From Nonomuraea sp. MG754425 (GTDB lineage: Bacteria > Actinomycetota > Actinomycetes > Streptosporangiales > Streptosporangiaceae): a stretch of 46,760 nucleotides of DNA. Shown one piece after another: positions 1 to 7,782 of this stretch. Location of the stretch: positions 1-46,760 of the forward strand of contig NZ_SSXE01000062.1 of assembly GCF_021699195.1 (NCBI RefSeq). Reading direction: 5' to 3'. Made by a program: the position numbers and the translations under genes. The notes beneath the pieces are model-generated. The model searched no databases. It was not told the DNA's origin and saw nothing but the letters and a program-made list of their open reading frames with translations. Each line of letters begins with the position of its first letter. Within the stretch, counting starts at the first letter, position 1.

Positions 1-150
1 GGCCTTCCACTTCTCGTTGCCGAGCAACCAGTCGAACGACTCGGTCTGCAGGGCGAGGAGGTCAGGAACTTCGAGAGGCTCCTGGATACGCGCGAAAGAA
101 ACCCGGCGGGGACCAGCGGGTACGGCGGAGGCGTTGCGCGAGGCTGCCAA
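1..150 (-). CDS. rpoB: RNA polymerase beta subunit, N-terminal 50 residues (cut by window edge)
   Basis: Reading leftward from a TTG at 150-148 gives LAASRNASAVPAGPRRVSFA followed by RIQEPLEVPDLLALQTESFD and WLLGNEKWKA, which is the start of actinobacterial RpoB, including the LLALQTESFDWLL block that opens the beta subunit. GGAAGGAC lies 5 bases upstream of the TTG and fixes the start. The rest of the gene lies outside the window. The gene upstream of rpoB in actinobacteria is normally rplL on the same strand; here the neighbour is a divergent EF-hand gene, so this may be a second rpoB copy or a rearranged locus. The identification is very secure. The copy-number idea is inference. Confidence 0.95.
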   Translation of the reverse strand, partial: MAASRNASAVPAGPRRVSFARIQEPLEVPDLLALQTESFDWLLGNEKWKA

Positions 151-216
151 CGGTTGTCCTTCCGGATGGTACGGAGGCGTGAGAGGGCAGCATAACGCAA
201 AAGGCAAACGGAAGAC

Positions 217-233
217 CACTCATATTGTGAGTG
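217..233. repeat. Small inverted repeat in the rpoB leader
   Basis: CACTCA-TATTG-TGAGTG is a perfect 6-base inverted repeat with a 5-base centre between the candidate rpoB promoter and the start codon. It could be a protein-binding site or a weak RNA hairpin; nothing in the sequence decides between them. Confidence 0.4.
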
Positions 234-254
234 TCAACTCCTTCTGCCGAGTTC

Positions 255-284
255 ACTATCCCACACGCCTCGAGCACTCGTCAA
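255..284 (-). promoter_or_regulatory. Candidate sigma-70-type promoter of rpoB
   Basis: On the minus strand TTGACG (284-279) and GATAGT (260-255) are separated by 18 bases. This would start transcription near 248 and give a leader of about 98 bases before the TTG start. A second TTGACA (237-232) overlaps a small inverted repeat (217-233) in the leader but has no convincing -10 at normal spacing. Confidence 0.5.
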
Positions 285-404
285 TTTCCACGGTCACAGG
301 GGAGGGCGCGTCGTTCGGCTACCCAGGGTTATCGCAAAGTCGCGACGGGTAATGCTGTGGTTGCCGACCACTCCGTCGGCAGCCCCCAGAACGGAGAATC
401 CCCC

Positions 405-908
405 ATGACCGTGTCCTCTGCGGAACGCCTGCGGATGCGCTTCCAACTCCTCGACATCGACGGCAGCGACACGCTCACGTCCGCCGACTTCGCGCTGTTC
501 GCCGCGCGCGTCTGCTGCGTGCTGGGCGTGCCCATCGACGCACCCAAGGCCCACGCCCTGGTCGAGGGGTGCCAGCGCTTCTGGGAAGGGCTGGCCCTGT
601 CCGCCGACCACGACCACGACGGGCAGATCACCTTCGGCGAGTACGAGGCGTTCTCGCACGACCGCTCGTGGTTCGCCAAGCACGGCGAGGCGTACGCGGC
701 GGCGGTCTCCGCGATCTGCGACCTCGACGACGACGGCCTCATCGAGCGCGATCACTTCATCGGCCTGCACAGCGCGGGGGGCTTCCCGCTGGCGTACACG
801 ACGAAGCTCTTCGACGACCTCGACGGCGGCGGGGCCGGCCGGGTGCGCGCCGACGCCTTCGCCGCGTTCCTGCACCGGTTCTACACCAGCGACGACGACC
901 TGCTCTGA
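405..908 (+). CDS. EF-hand calcium-binding protein (calerythrin/CASP-like)
   Basis: This 167-residue acidic cytosolic protein has four EF-hand positions. Loop 1 is DIDGSDTLTSAD (17-28), loop 2 is DHDHDGQITFGE (68-79, fully canonical 1-3-5-7-9-12 ligands), loop 3 is DLDDDGLIERDH (106-117, His at position 12 instead of Glu/Asp), and loop 4 near 138-150 is degenerate and Gly-rich. Known bacterial relatives are calerythrin-type Ca2+ buffers or sensors of similar size. The start is the ATG after acggagaatcccccc-like sequence with GGAG 9 bases upstream; the frame stays open to 231 but that extension lacks EF-hand homology. It is divergent from rpoB, and a GC-rich hairpin follows the stop. The family is secure and its physiological role is unknown. 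Confidence 0.9.
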   Translation: MTVSSAERLRMRFQLLDIDGSDTLTSADFALFAARVCCVLGVPIDAPKAHALVEGCQRFWEGLALSADHDHDGQITFGEYEAFSHDRSWFAKHGEAYAAAVSAICDLDDDGLIERDHFIGLHSAGGFPLAYTTKLFDDLDGGGAGRVRADAFAAFLHRFYTSDDDLL

Positions 909-960
909 GCGTGCGCCCGGCCACCCCTCCCACGCGGGCGCGCGGCCGATCGGCCCCCTT

Positions 961-978
961 CCCCGGCGACGGCCGGGG
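961..978. terminator. GC-rich hairpin between convergent genes
   Basis: CCCCGG-CGACGG-CCGGGG forms a short stem between the EF-hand stop and the PARG stop. It has no U-tract. It is a plausible bidirectional terminator for the convergent pair. Confidence 0.35.
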
Positions 979-981
979 GCA

Positions 982-1797
982 TCACGCGAAGCGCTCGGTG
1001 AACGCGTCCCGGTTCGCCGAGCGCGGGGCGCGGTCCCGCACGGCGAACACCATGCGCTCGAACACCCCCGCGAACGCCCCGGTCAGGTGGGCGTGGAAGG
1101 CTCCGGCGACCTGGCGCGGATCGTTGCGGAACACGCCGCACCCCCACGCCCCGAGCACCAGCGCGCGGGCCCCGTGGTGCGCGGCCACGGCCAGCACGCG
1201 TCCGGCCCGCTCGTCCAGCGCCCGCCGGATCCGCTGGCCCGCGTCCGGGTCGCGGCGCAGCACCTGACCGGCGTTGGGGGCCGGGCAGGTGAGGAACGAG
1301 ACGAGGTACGGCTCCGCCAGCAACCGCCCGTCCTCGCCGCGGTGCACCGGCACGCCGGGCGACCAGATGACCCGGTGGCTGTAGAGCAGGTCGGGCGAGG
1401 CGCGGTGCGCGGCGTAGTAGTCGGGGGCGCGCAGCAGGCACGGGTACAGCAGGGCGTGCCGGCACAGGTCCTCCTCCTGCGCCTTCGCGCCGCCGAGGTA
1501 ACCGCCGCCGGGGTTGCGGGCGGAGGCGAAGTTCAGCACCGAAAGGCCGGCGGCGCCGTCGAGGTGCAGCCGCCGGGCCGCCCCGAGGCTGCCCTCGCCG
1601 GTGACCTCGAACGCCGTCGGGTACGCGCCGGAGCCCGCCCGGACGATCGGGCCGTCGGGCGGATGGCTGACCGTACCGGCGAGGGCGGCGCGCAGCGCGG
1701 GGGCCACGTCCACGATCGTGCCGTCGGGGGCCTGGTAGCGGCCCTCGGCGGCGATGCGCTCGTTGTCGGCCGCGACCTGTCGCAGTCGTCCACTCAT
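982..1797 (-). CDS. Bacterial-type poly(ADP-ribose) glycohydrolase (TIGR02452/DUF2263 family)
   Basis: This 271-residue macrodomain-type protein carries the PARG signature NPGGGYLGGAKAQEEDLCR, with GGG at 97-99 and the catalytic QEE at 107-109. The second conserved block LVLGAWGCGVFRNDP lies near the C-terminus. The family hydrolyses ribose-ribose bonds of poly(ADP-ribose); the Thermomonospora curvata enzyme, from a related actinomycete order, is the structural type member. Length is typical of the bacterial type. The start ATG has GATGAGGA just upstream. No ADP-ribosyltransferase gene is seen nearby. It is divergent from the deacetylase gene. Family assignment is strong; the physiological substrate is inferred. 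Confidence 0.88.
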   Translation of the reverse strand: MSGRLRQVAADNERIAAEGRYQAPDGTIVDVAPALRAALAGTVSHPPDGPIVRAGSGAYPTAFEVTGEGSLGAARRLHLDGAAGLSVLNFASARNPGGGYLGGAKAQEEDLCRHALLYPCLLRAPDYYAAHRASPDLLYSHRVIWSPGVPVHRGEDGRLLAEPYLVSFLTCPAPNAGQVLRRDPDAGQRIRRALDERAGRVLAVAAHHGARALVLGAWGCGVFRNDPRQVAGAFHAHLTGAFAGVFERMVFAVRDRAPRSANRDAFTERFA

Positions 1798-1946
1798 GCG
1801 TCCTCATCGTAGATCGCGGGGGCCTGGTGAAAGGAGTGGTTTTCTTTCATCCCGCTCCTGAAAAGTTTCGGCGGACATAAGCGCTTGTCGAGATGCTGGT
1901 ATCGACCCGTTCACAGCGTGGGTTACCGAAATATTTCTAGCCGACG

Positions 1947-1975
1947 TTGACATGTTTCGGGGGCGTATCCACAAT
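1947..1975 (+). promoter_or_regulatory. Sigma-70-type promoter of the CE4 deacetylase gene
   Basis: TTGACA (1947-1952), a 17-base spacer and CACAAT (1970-1975, 4/6 to TATAAT) lie 36 bases before the deacetylase ATG. Confidence 0.6.
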
Positions 1976-2011
1976 GACCGCAAGCCACCCCCCACGATCA
2001 AGGACTCAGCG

Positions 2012-3025
2012 ATGATCGATCGCAAACGCGGGCCGGGTCTCGCCGCCGGGCTGTTGGGCGCGCTCCTCGCCATCTGCCTGGCCGTCACCGCCACCTCCGC
2101 CATGGCCGCCGAACGCGTCCGCGCCGCCGCCGCGGACTGCAGCGCCGGCTACGTCGGGCTGACGTACGACGACGGGCCCAACCCCGGCAACACCGCCACC
2201 CTGCTCAACGCGCTGACCTCGAACGGCCTGCGCGCCACGATGTTCAACACCGGCCAGAACGCCCAGAACAACCAGGCCCTGGTGCGCGCGCAGCGGGACG
2301 CGGGCATGTGGATCGGCAACCACAGTTGGTCGCACCCGCACCTGACCCAGCTCAGCAGCTCCCAGATGTCGTCGGAGTTGCAGAGCACGCAGCAGGCCGT
2401 CCAGCAGGCGACGGGCACCGCGCCGCGGCTGTTCCGCCCGCCGTACGGGGAGACGAACGCGACCCTGCGCTCGGTGGAGCAGCAACTCGGCCTCACGGAG
2501 GTCATCTGGGACGTCGACTCGCAGGACTGGAACGGAGCCGGCACGGCCCAGATCGTCCAGGCCGCGGGACGGCTGCAGAACGGCCAGGTCATCCTCATGC
2601 ACGACCAGTACGCGACGACGGTGGCCGCCGTCCCGCAGATCGCCGCGAACCTGCGCAGCCGCAACCTGTGCGCCGGGATGATCTCCCCCGCCACCGGCCG
2701 GGCCGTCGCCCCCGACGGCGGCACGACGCCGCCGACGACCCCGCCGCCCGGCGGCGGCTCCTGCACGGCCACGATCGCGCAGGGCCAGCAGTGGAGCGAC
2801 CGGTTCAACCTGTCGGTGACGGTCTCGGGCAGCAGCGCGTGGATCGTCACGGTGACCATGACGCCGCCGCAGCGGGTCATCGCGACCTGGAACGGCACCC
2901 CGTCGTGGGACTCCGGCGGCAACGTGATGACCATGCGCCCGAACGGCAGCGGCAACACCTTCGGCTTCACCGTCCAGCACAACGGCAACTGGAACTGGCC
3001 CTCGGTCTCCTGCCGCACGGGCTGA
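2012..3025 (+). CDS. Secreted polysaccharide deacetylase (CE4, NodB domain) with C-terminal CBM2
   Basis: This 337-residue secreted enzyme resembles Streptomyces CE4 acetylxylan esterases or chitooligosaccharide deacetylases. A signal peptide spans about residues 1-32 (basic n-region, Leu/Ala core, SAMA end). NodB motifs are in order: TYDDGP (51-56, catalytic base and metal Asp), HSWSH (105-109, metal His pair), RPPYGE (143-148), DVDSQDW (168-174) and LMHD (196-199). A Pro/Thr/Gly linker (237-250) leads to an 85-residue CBM2 (252-336) bounded by two Cys with surface Trp residues for cellulose/xylan binding. AAGGA 7 bases before the ATG sets the start. An upstream in-frame ATG at 1952 lies inside the promoter and is rejected. 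The likely substrate is acetylated xylan or chitin, which cannot be resolved from sequence alone. Confidence 0.9.
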   Translation: MIDRKRGPGLAAGLLGALLAICLAVTATSAMAAERVRAAAADCSAGYVGLTYDDGPNPGNTATLLNALTSNGLRATMFNTGQNAQNNQALVRAQRDAGMWIGNHSWSHPHLTQLSSSQMSSELQSTQQAVQQATGTAPRLFRPPYGETNATLRSVEQQLGLTEVIWDVDSQDWNGAGTAQIVQAAGRLQNGQVILMHDQYATTVAAVPQIAANLRSRNLCAGMISPATGRAVAPDGGTTPPTTPPPGGGSCTATIAQGQQWSDRFNLSVTVSGSSAWIVTVTMTPPQRVIATWNGTPSWDSGGNVMTMRPNGSGNTFGFTVQHNGNWNWPSVSCRTG

Positions 3026-3040
3026 CCCCCGTGCGTCCCA

Positions 3041-3075
3041 ACCTGTCGTACAGGTGATAAACCTGTACGACAGGT
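3041..3075. promoter_or_regulatory. Double palindromic operator upstream of mqo (FadR-type half-sites), possibly also a terminator hairpin
   Basis: Two 15-base arms, ACCTGTCGTACAGGT and ACCTGTACGACAGGT, form a perfect inverted repeat around GATAA. Each arm is itself a palindrome (ACCTGT-N3-ACAGGT) with GT-N3-AC at its centre, the layout of FadR-subfamily GntR operators. The second gene of the operon downstream encodes such a regulator, so autoregulation is the simplest reading. The site also lies 15 bases after the deacetylase stop and would fold into a 15-base-pair RNA stem, so termination is an alternative or additional role. Confidence 0.65.
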
Positions 3076-3102
3076 TGTGTTTCACCGCGAGGAGGACATC
3101 AG

Positions 3103-4590
3103 GTGGCCGACTACGACGTCGTGCTGGTGGGCGGCGGGATCATGAGCGCCACCCTCGGCGCGCTGCTGCGCCACGTCCGGCCGGACTGGTCGATCCTCGT
3201 GCTCGAACGGCTGGACGGCCTCGGCCTGGAAAGCTCCTCGGCCTGGAACAACGCGGGCACCGGCCACGCCGGGCTCTGCGAGTTCAACTACACGCCGCTG
3301 CGCGGTGACGGCTCGATCGACGTGAGCGGGGCCGTCGGCGTCGGCGAGCAGTTCCAGCTCTCCCGGCACCTGTGGGCGCGGCTGGTCGAGCGGGGCACGC
3401 TCGGCGACCCCGCCGGGTTCATCCGCACGGTCCCCCACTACGGCTTCGCCCGCGGCGCGGACGGGGTGGCGCACCTGCGGCTGCGGCACGCGGCGCTGCG
3501 CGGGCACCCGCTGTTCGAGGGCATGGAGTTCACCACCGACCGGGACGTGATGGCGCGCTGGCTCCCGCTGATGTTCGCCGGCCGCCCCGGCGGCGGGCGG
3601 CTGGCCGTGTGCCGCACCCGTGGCGGCACCGACGTCGACTACGGGGTGCTCACGCGGCGGCTGCTCGCGTCCCTGGAGCGTGACGGGGCCGACGTGCGGA
3701 CCGGCCACGAGGTGCGCGCCCTGCGCCGCGCCGGCCGGTCCTGGCTGCTGCGGGTACGCGACCTGCACGGGGCCCGCGACCAGCGGGTACGCACCCCGTT
3801 CGTGTTCCTCGGCGCGGGCGGCGGCACGCTGCCGCTGCTCCGGAGCGCCGGGGTGACGGAGACGCGCGGGTACGGCGGCTTCCCGATCAGCGGGCGCTTC
3901 CTGCGTACCGCCGATCCCGGCCTGGTCGCCCGTCACCACGCCAAGGTGTACAGCCACGCCGCGCCGGGCGCGCCGCCGCTGTCGGTGCCGCATCTCGACA
4001 CCCGGGTCGTGGACGGGCGCTCGTACCTCATGTTCGGCCCCTTCGCCGCGTTCTCCCCGCGTTTCCTCAAGCACGGACGTCTCGGCGACCTGCCGCGCTC
4101 GGTGACCCCGCGCAACGCCGGCACACTGCTGGGCGCCGCCCGCGACCACCGCGACCTGCTGCGCTACCTCGTCGGGCAGCTCGCGCAGACCCGGAGCGGG
4201 CGGCTGCGGGCGCTGCGCGGGTTCGTCCCGGACGCGCGGGCGGGCGACTGGGAGCTCGTCAGCGCCGGGCAGCGGGTGCAGGTGGTCAAACGGGTGAACG
4301 GGCGGGGGTCGATCGCCGGGTTCGGCACCGAGGTCGTGACATCGGCGCACGGTGGCCTGGCCGCGCTGCTCGGGGCGTCCCCCGGCGCGTCCGCGTCCGT
4401 GGCGATCATGCTGGACGTGCTCGGACGCGCCTTCCCCGGCCACCTGCCCGCCTGGGAGCCCGCGCTGCGCGACCTCGTCCCCGGGTACGGGGGCGCGCTG
4501 TCGGGACGTCCGGAGCTGCTGCGCGACCTCGTCCGGAGCAGCGGCGAGATCCTCGGCCTGAACGACGACCTGCCAGGAGGCGGACAGTGA
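3103..4590 (+). CDS. mqo: Malate:quinone oxidoreductase
   Basis: This 495-residue FAD enzyme oxidises malate to oxaloacetate and passes electrons to quinone at the inner face of the membrane. The N-terminal dinucleotide-binding motif is VVLVGGGIMSATLG (6-19), followed by the Mqo-typical block SSSAWNNAGTGHAGLCEFNYTP. C-terminal family blocks include QRVQVVK and EVVTSAHGGLAALLGASPGA. Length matches the family. The start is a GTG with GGAGG 7 bases upstream. The stop overlaps the next gene's GTG (GTGA), indicating translational coupling to the GntR regulator. The double palindrome at 3041-3075 lies between the candidate promoter region and the RBS. Identification is secure. Confidence 0.93.
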   Translation: MADYDVVLVGGGIMSATLGALLRHVRPDWSILVLERLDGLGLESSSAWNNAGTGHAGLCEFNYTPLRGDGSIDVSGAVGVGEQFQLSRHLWARLVERGTLGDPAGFIRTVPHYGFARGADGVAHLRLRHAALRGHPLFEGMEFTTDRDVMARWLPLMFAGRPGGGRLAVCRTRGGTDVDYGVLTRRLLASLERDGADVRTGHEVRALRRAGRSWLLRVRDLHGARDQRVRTPFVFLGAGGGTLPLLRSAGVTETRGYGGFPISGRFLRTADPGLVARHHAKVYSHAAPGAPPLSVPHLDTRVVDGRSYLMFGPFAAFSPRFLKHGRLGDLPRSVTPRNAGTLLGAARDHRDLLRYLVGQLAQTRSGRLRALRGFVPDARAGDWELVSAGQRVQVVKRVNGRGSIAGFGTEVVTSAHGGLAALLGASPGASASVAIMLDVLGRAFPGHLPAWEPALRDLVPGYGGALSGRPELLRDLVRSSGEILGLNDDLPGGGQ

Positions 4591-5339
4591 CCACACAACA
4601 CGAGCCGGACCCCACCGGCCGGGCGTCGCACGCACCCGTCACGAGCCCTGCCGACCTGGTCGGAGCCGGGCATGGGGCGAGCCTCGCCGACCGGGTGGAG
4701 GGTGAGTTGCGGCGGGGCATGGGGCTGGGCGACTGGCGGCCGGGCGAGCTGCTGCCGTCCGAGGGCGAGCTCGCCGTCCGCTTCGACGTCAGCCGGACCG
4801 TCGTGCGCGAGGCCATCTCGCGGCTGCGGGCGGCGGGGCTGGTGGAGACGCGACGCGGGCGCGGCTCGTTCGTGCTGGCCCGACCGGCGGCGCAGGACTT
4901 CGCGCACTCCCTCGGCACCGTGCGCAGCCCGCTCGACCGGCGGCAGCTCCTGGAGCTGCGCCGCGGCATCGAGGTGGAGGCCGCCGCGCTGGCCGCCGCC
5001 CGCCGCACCCCGTCCGCGCTGGCCGCGATCGACGCCGCGCTGCGCCGGATGGCCGCGGTACGGGGCAGCGCCAGCGACGCGGTCGAGGCCGACTTCGCCT
5101 TCCACCGCGCCGTGGCCGCGGCCACCGCCAACCGTTTCTACCTCGATCTGCTCGACACCTTCGGCGCGGGCGCGATCACCCGGCCGTACGCGGGGACCGA
5201 GCACGACCCGGGCCACCTGGACCAGGTGGTCGGCGAACACCGCAGGATCCGCGACGCGATCGCCGCCGCCGACCCGCTGGGCGCCGCCGCGGCCATGCGC
5301 ACCCACCTCGACGCCTCCATGACCCGCCTCCGAACCTGA
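4587..5339 (+). CDS. GntR-family (FadR subfamily, FCD domain) transcriptional regulator
   Basis: This 250-residue regulator has an N-terminal winged helix (about 32-97) with the GntR pattern LPSEGELAVRFDVSRTVVREA...LVETRRGRGSFV, then an all-helical FCD ligand domain. The FCD metal/ligand residues appear in DFAFHRAVAAAT, EHRRIRDAI and MRTHLD. An extra N-terminal tail of about 30 residues is unlike most relatives. It starts at a GTG overlapping the mqo stop by 4 bases, with AGGAGG 9 bases upstream. Being co-translated with mqo, it probably senses a carboxylate of central metabolism and acts at the operator at 3041-3075. The ligand is not known. Confidence 0.88.
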   Translation: MTTQHEPDPTGRASHAPVTSPADLVGAGHGASLADRVEGELRRGMGLGDWRPGELLPSEGELAVRFDVSRTVVREAISRLRAAGLVETRRGRGSFVLARPAAQDFAHSLGTVRSPLDRRQLLELRRGIEVEAAALAAARRTPSALAAIDAALRRMAAVRGSASDAVEADFAFHRAVAAATANRFYLDLLDTFGAGAITRPYAGTEHDPGHLDQVVGEHRRIRDAIAAADPLGAAAAMRTHLDASMTRLRT

Positions 5340-5360
5340 CCCACCGACGGCCTCCCACCG

Positions 5361-5381
5361 ACTATTCATTGAATGTATAGT
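5361..5381. promoter_or_regulatory. PadR operator overlapping the -10 box of a leaderless promoter
   Basis: The near-palindrome ACTATTCATTGAATGTATAGT sits just before padR. Its right end TATAGT (5376-5381) is a good -10 box placed exactly 7 bases before the ATG at 5389. No Shine-Dalgarno sequence is present, so the mRNA probably starts at the AUG. Repressor bound here would cover the -10. There is no clear -35. Confidence 0.65.
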
Positions 5382-5388
5382 CCCGATC

Positions 5389-5895
5389 ATGTCAACCGGT
5401 CACGTGTTGCTGGGCCTGCTCGTCGAGCGCCCGAAACACGGATATGAGCTCAAGAAGGAGCACGACCACCGTCTCGCCGGCGCCAAGCCGCTGCCGTACG
5501 GGCAGGTCTACGCCACGCTGCAACGCCTCGAACGCGACGGGTTCGCCGAGGTGTCCGGAACCCGGCAGGAGGGCGGCCCCGAACGCACCGTGTACTCGAT
5601 CACCGACGGCGGCCGGACCGAACTCGAACGGTGGCTCAACACCGTCGAGCCACCGGCCCCGTATGTCACGAGCCCCCTGTTCTCCCGCGTCGCCGTCGCG
5701 GGCACGGCCGCCGACGGCTTCCTCATGCGGCAGCGGGAAGCGCACCTGGCCCGTATGCGGGAGCTGACCGCGCAGAAGGCGTCCGACGTACCCGCCCAGG
5801 TGCTGGCCGCCGACTACGCGCTGCAGCACCTCGACGCCGACCTGCGCTGGATCGAGACCGCGCTCGCGCGGATGAAGGAGGACGACCTTGCTTGA
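5389..5895 (+). CDS. PadR-family transcriptional regulator
   Basis: This 168-residue protein has the PadR winged helix at its N-terminus: LLGLLVERPKHGYELKKE, then YATLQRLERDGFAEVSG and the wing GGPERTVYSITDGG. The helical dimerisation tail ends the protein. PadR proteins of this size commonly repress a downstream ABC exporter. The gene overlaps the ATPase start by 8 bases, and the two exporter genes follow without gaps. The start is a leaderless ATG (see the operator at 5361-5381). Autoregulation is likely because the operator-like palindrome covers its own -10. Family certain, inducer unknown. Confidence 0.9.
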   Translation: MSTGHVLLGLLVERPKHGYELKKEHDHRLAGAKPLPYGQVYATLQRLERDGFAEVSGTRQEGGPERTVYSITDGGRTELERWLNTVEPPAPYVTSPLFSRVAVAGTAADGFLMRQREAHLARMRELTAQKASDVPAQVLAADYALQHLDADLRWIETALARMKEDDLA

Positions 5896-6553
5896 GGCCA
5901 GGAACGTCAGCAAGACCTACGGCCGGACGAAGGCGCTGGCCGAGGTCTCCCTGGAGATCGCCGAGGGCGAGATCGTCGCCGTCACGGGTCCGAGTGGCGC
6001 CGGCAAATCGACGCTGATGCACTGCCTGGCCGGGGTTGTCCGGCCAGAGTCCGGCGAGGTCGTCCTCGACGGCAGGCGGATCGACACGCTGGTGGAGGCG
6101 GAGCTGACCGCGTTACGGCGGGAGAGCTTCGGCATCGTCTTCCAGTTCGGCGAGCTCGTGCCCGAGCTCACCGCGGCCGAGAACGTCGCGCTGCCGCTGC
6201 TGTTCAACCGGCGGGACCGCCGGGAGGCGATGGCCACGGCGGCGGAGTGGCTGGCCAGGCTGAACGTCTCCGACTGCGCCGATCAGCGGATCGGGGAACT
6301 GTCGGGCGGGCAGCGGCAGCGGGTGGCCGTCGCGCGCGCCCTGGTGACGGGGCCCCGGGTGGTCTTCGCCGACGAACCCACCGGATCTCTGGACTCGACC
6401 GGCGGCGAGCAGGTGCTGCGGGCCCTGCTCGACACGGCCCGCGCCGACCGCACCGCCGTCGTCATGGTCACCCACGACAACCGGGTGGCCGCGTACGCCG
6501 ACAGGGAGATCGTCCTGCGTGACGGCGCGGTGCCGGCGGGGGCGCCGCGATGA
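5888..6553 (+). CDS. ABC transporter ATP-binding protein (MacB/LolD type)
   Basis: This 221-residue ATPase contains Walker A GPSGAGKST (34-42), a Q-loop in FQFGELVPELTAAENV, the signature ELSGGQRQRVAVARAL, Walker B VVFADEPTGSLDS and the H-loop VMVTHD. The DEPTGSLD form and the LVPELTAAENVALPL block are typical of MacB/LolD/FtsE-like exporters. It starts at TTG 5888 with AAGGAGG 6 bases upstream, inside the end of padR. It pairs with the following FtsX-type permease, with an ATGA overlap. It is probably an antibiotic or peptide efflux or lipoprotein-handling unit controlled by PadR; the substrate is unknown. Confidence 0.92.
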   Translation: MLEARNVSKTYGRTKALAEVSLEIAEGEIVAVTGPSGAGKSTLMHCLAGVVRPESGEVVLDGRRIDTLVEAELTALRRESFGIVFQFGELVPELTAAENVALPLLFNRRDRREAMATAAEWLARLNVSDCADQRIGELSGGQRQRVAVARALVTGPRVVFADEPTGSLDSTGGEQVLRALLDTARADRTAVVMVTHDNRVAAYADREIVLRDGAVPAGAPR

Positions 6554-7782
6554 TCGACGTGCTGCGAATGCTGAACAGGGGACGCTCGCGCCCGGAGCGG
6601 GTGCGTGCCTGGCTGGTCATGGCGGGTGCCGGGGTGGCGACGTTCCTGCTCTGCACGGCCGTCAGCCTGGTGGACGTCCGCGACGACGGCGCCTCGCTGA
6701 CCGGGCTGGGGCTGGCGCTGCTGGCGCTGCCGGTCGCCGGGCTGGTCCACCAGGCCAACCGGCTGGCCTCGGCCACCAGGGAGCGGCGGCTGGCCGCGTT
6801 GCGGCTGGCCGGGGCGACGCCGGGTGACGTGCGGCGGCTGGGCGCGCTGGAAGGCGGCGGGCTGGCGCTGGCCGGGTCGCTGGCGGGCGCCGCCGGCTAC
6901 GTGCTCACCCACCTGTCCGGACCACTGCCCCAGGTGCCTGTCGTGCTGCTGCTGATGACGGCCGCCGGGGCTGTGTCGGGGCTCCGTGCCGGACGGCAGG
7001 TCATCGCCTCACCGCTGGGGGTGGTTCGGCGTGCGCGCGTACCGGGGCCGCGCGTGCGGGATCTGGTCGTCGCCGTGTCGGGGGCCGCGCTCATTGCCTG
7101 GGGGGCCGTCGTGCGGGCCGGCTTTCCGATCGCGGGGCCGTACGGAATGGCGCTGGTCATGACCGTGGGAATGGTGCTGCTGCTGGTCGGTGTGACGATG
7201 GCCGCGACCTGGTTGATCAGGGCGTACGCCGTTCGGGCCGGAGCGCGGGCTCGCTCCCCCGAGGCGCTGCTGGCAGCGCGGCTGGTCGAGGCGAACCCGA
7301 GGGCGTGGGCCAGGGCGTTGTCCGTGGTGGGCCTGGCGGTCTTCTTCGGCGCGGCGTCCGGGGCCCAGCAGGCGGCCACCGGCTACTGGCAGGCGCACGC
7401 CCTCGTGGACGTCGCACTCCTTTTGGCCCTGGTGGCCGCGGCCGCCGCGCTGGTCGTGCACCAAGCGGAGGAACTGATCGACCTGCGCCGCTCGTTCGCC
7501 GCGCTGGCCGCCGCCGGGGTACCGGAGCGGTCGCTGGGTGGGGTGCTGGTCCGGCAGGCAGTCATCACCTCGCTGCCGGTCTGCGCGGTGGCGGCCGTAT
7601 CGGGTGTCGCGGTGGTGGTCGCCAGTGCGATCGATATCTACCAGGTGGGCTGGCTCGGGTGGGCGGCGGGCCGGGCGCTGGTCATGACGGGTGTCGGGGT
7701 GCTGACCGCGGTGCTGGTCGCTCTGGCGGCCCGGCCACTGCTGCGCGGGGCGCTTCGGCTGGAGACGCTGCGTGGTGGGTGA
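6550..7782 (+). CDS. FtsX-like ABC transporter permease
   Basis: This 410-residue integral membrane protein has about eight to ten hydrophobic segments. Two copies of the FtsX cytoplasmic signature occur: ATRERRLAALRLAGATPGDVRRL in the first half and LRRSFAALAAAGVPERSLGGVLVRQA in the second. A large extracytoplasmic domain as in MacB is absent, so this is the compact type seen with PadR-regulated exporters. ATG overlaps the ATPase stop by 4 bases. Leu, Ala, Val and Gly dominate. Together with the preceding gene it forms the transporter; no third subunit is visible. Confidence 0.87.
   Translation: MIDVLRMLNRGRSRPERVRAWLVMAGAGVATFLLCTAVSLVDVRDDGASLTGLGLALLALPVAGLVHQANRLASATRERRLAALRLAGATPGDVRRLGALEGGGLALAGSLAGAAGYVLTHLSGPLPQVPVVLLLMTAAGAVSGLRAGRQVIASPLGVVRRARVPGPRVRDLVVAVSGAALIAWGAVVRAGFPIAGPYGMALVMTVGMVLLLVGVTMAATWLIRAYAVRAGARARSPEALLAARLVEANPRAWARALSVVGLAVFFGAASGAQQAATGYWQAHALVDVALLLALVAAAAALVVHQAEELIDLRRSFAALAAAGVPERSLGGVLVRQAVITSLPVCAVAAVSGVAVVVASAIDIYQVGWLGWAAGRALVMTGVGVLTAVLVALAARPLLRGALRLETLRGG

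Noticed and set aside
231..404. N-terminal extension of the EF-hand gene
   Set aside because: The extension lies in the rpoB promoter region, lacks an SD and lacks EF-hand similarity; ATG 405 has a proper SD.
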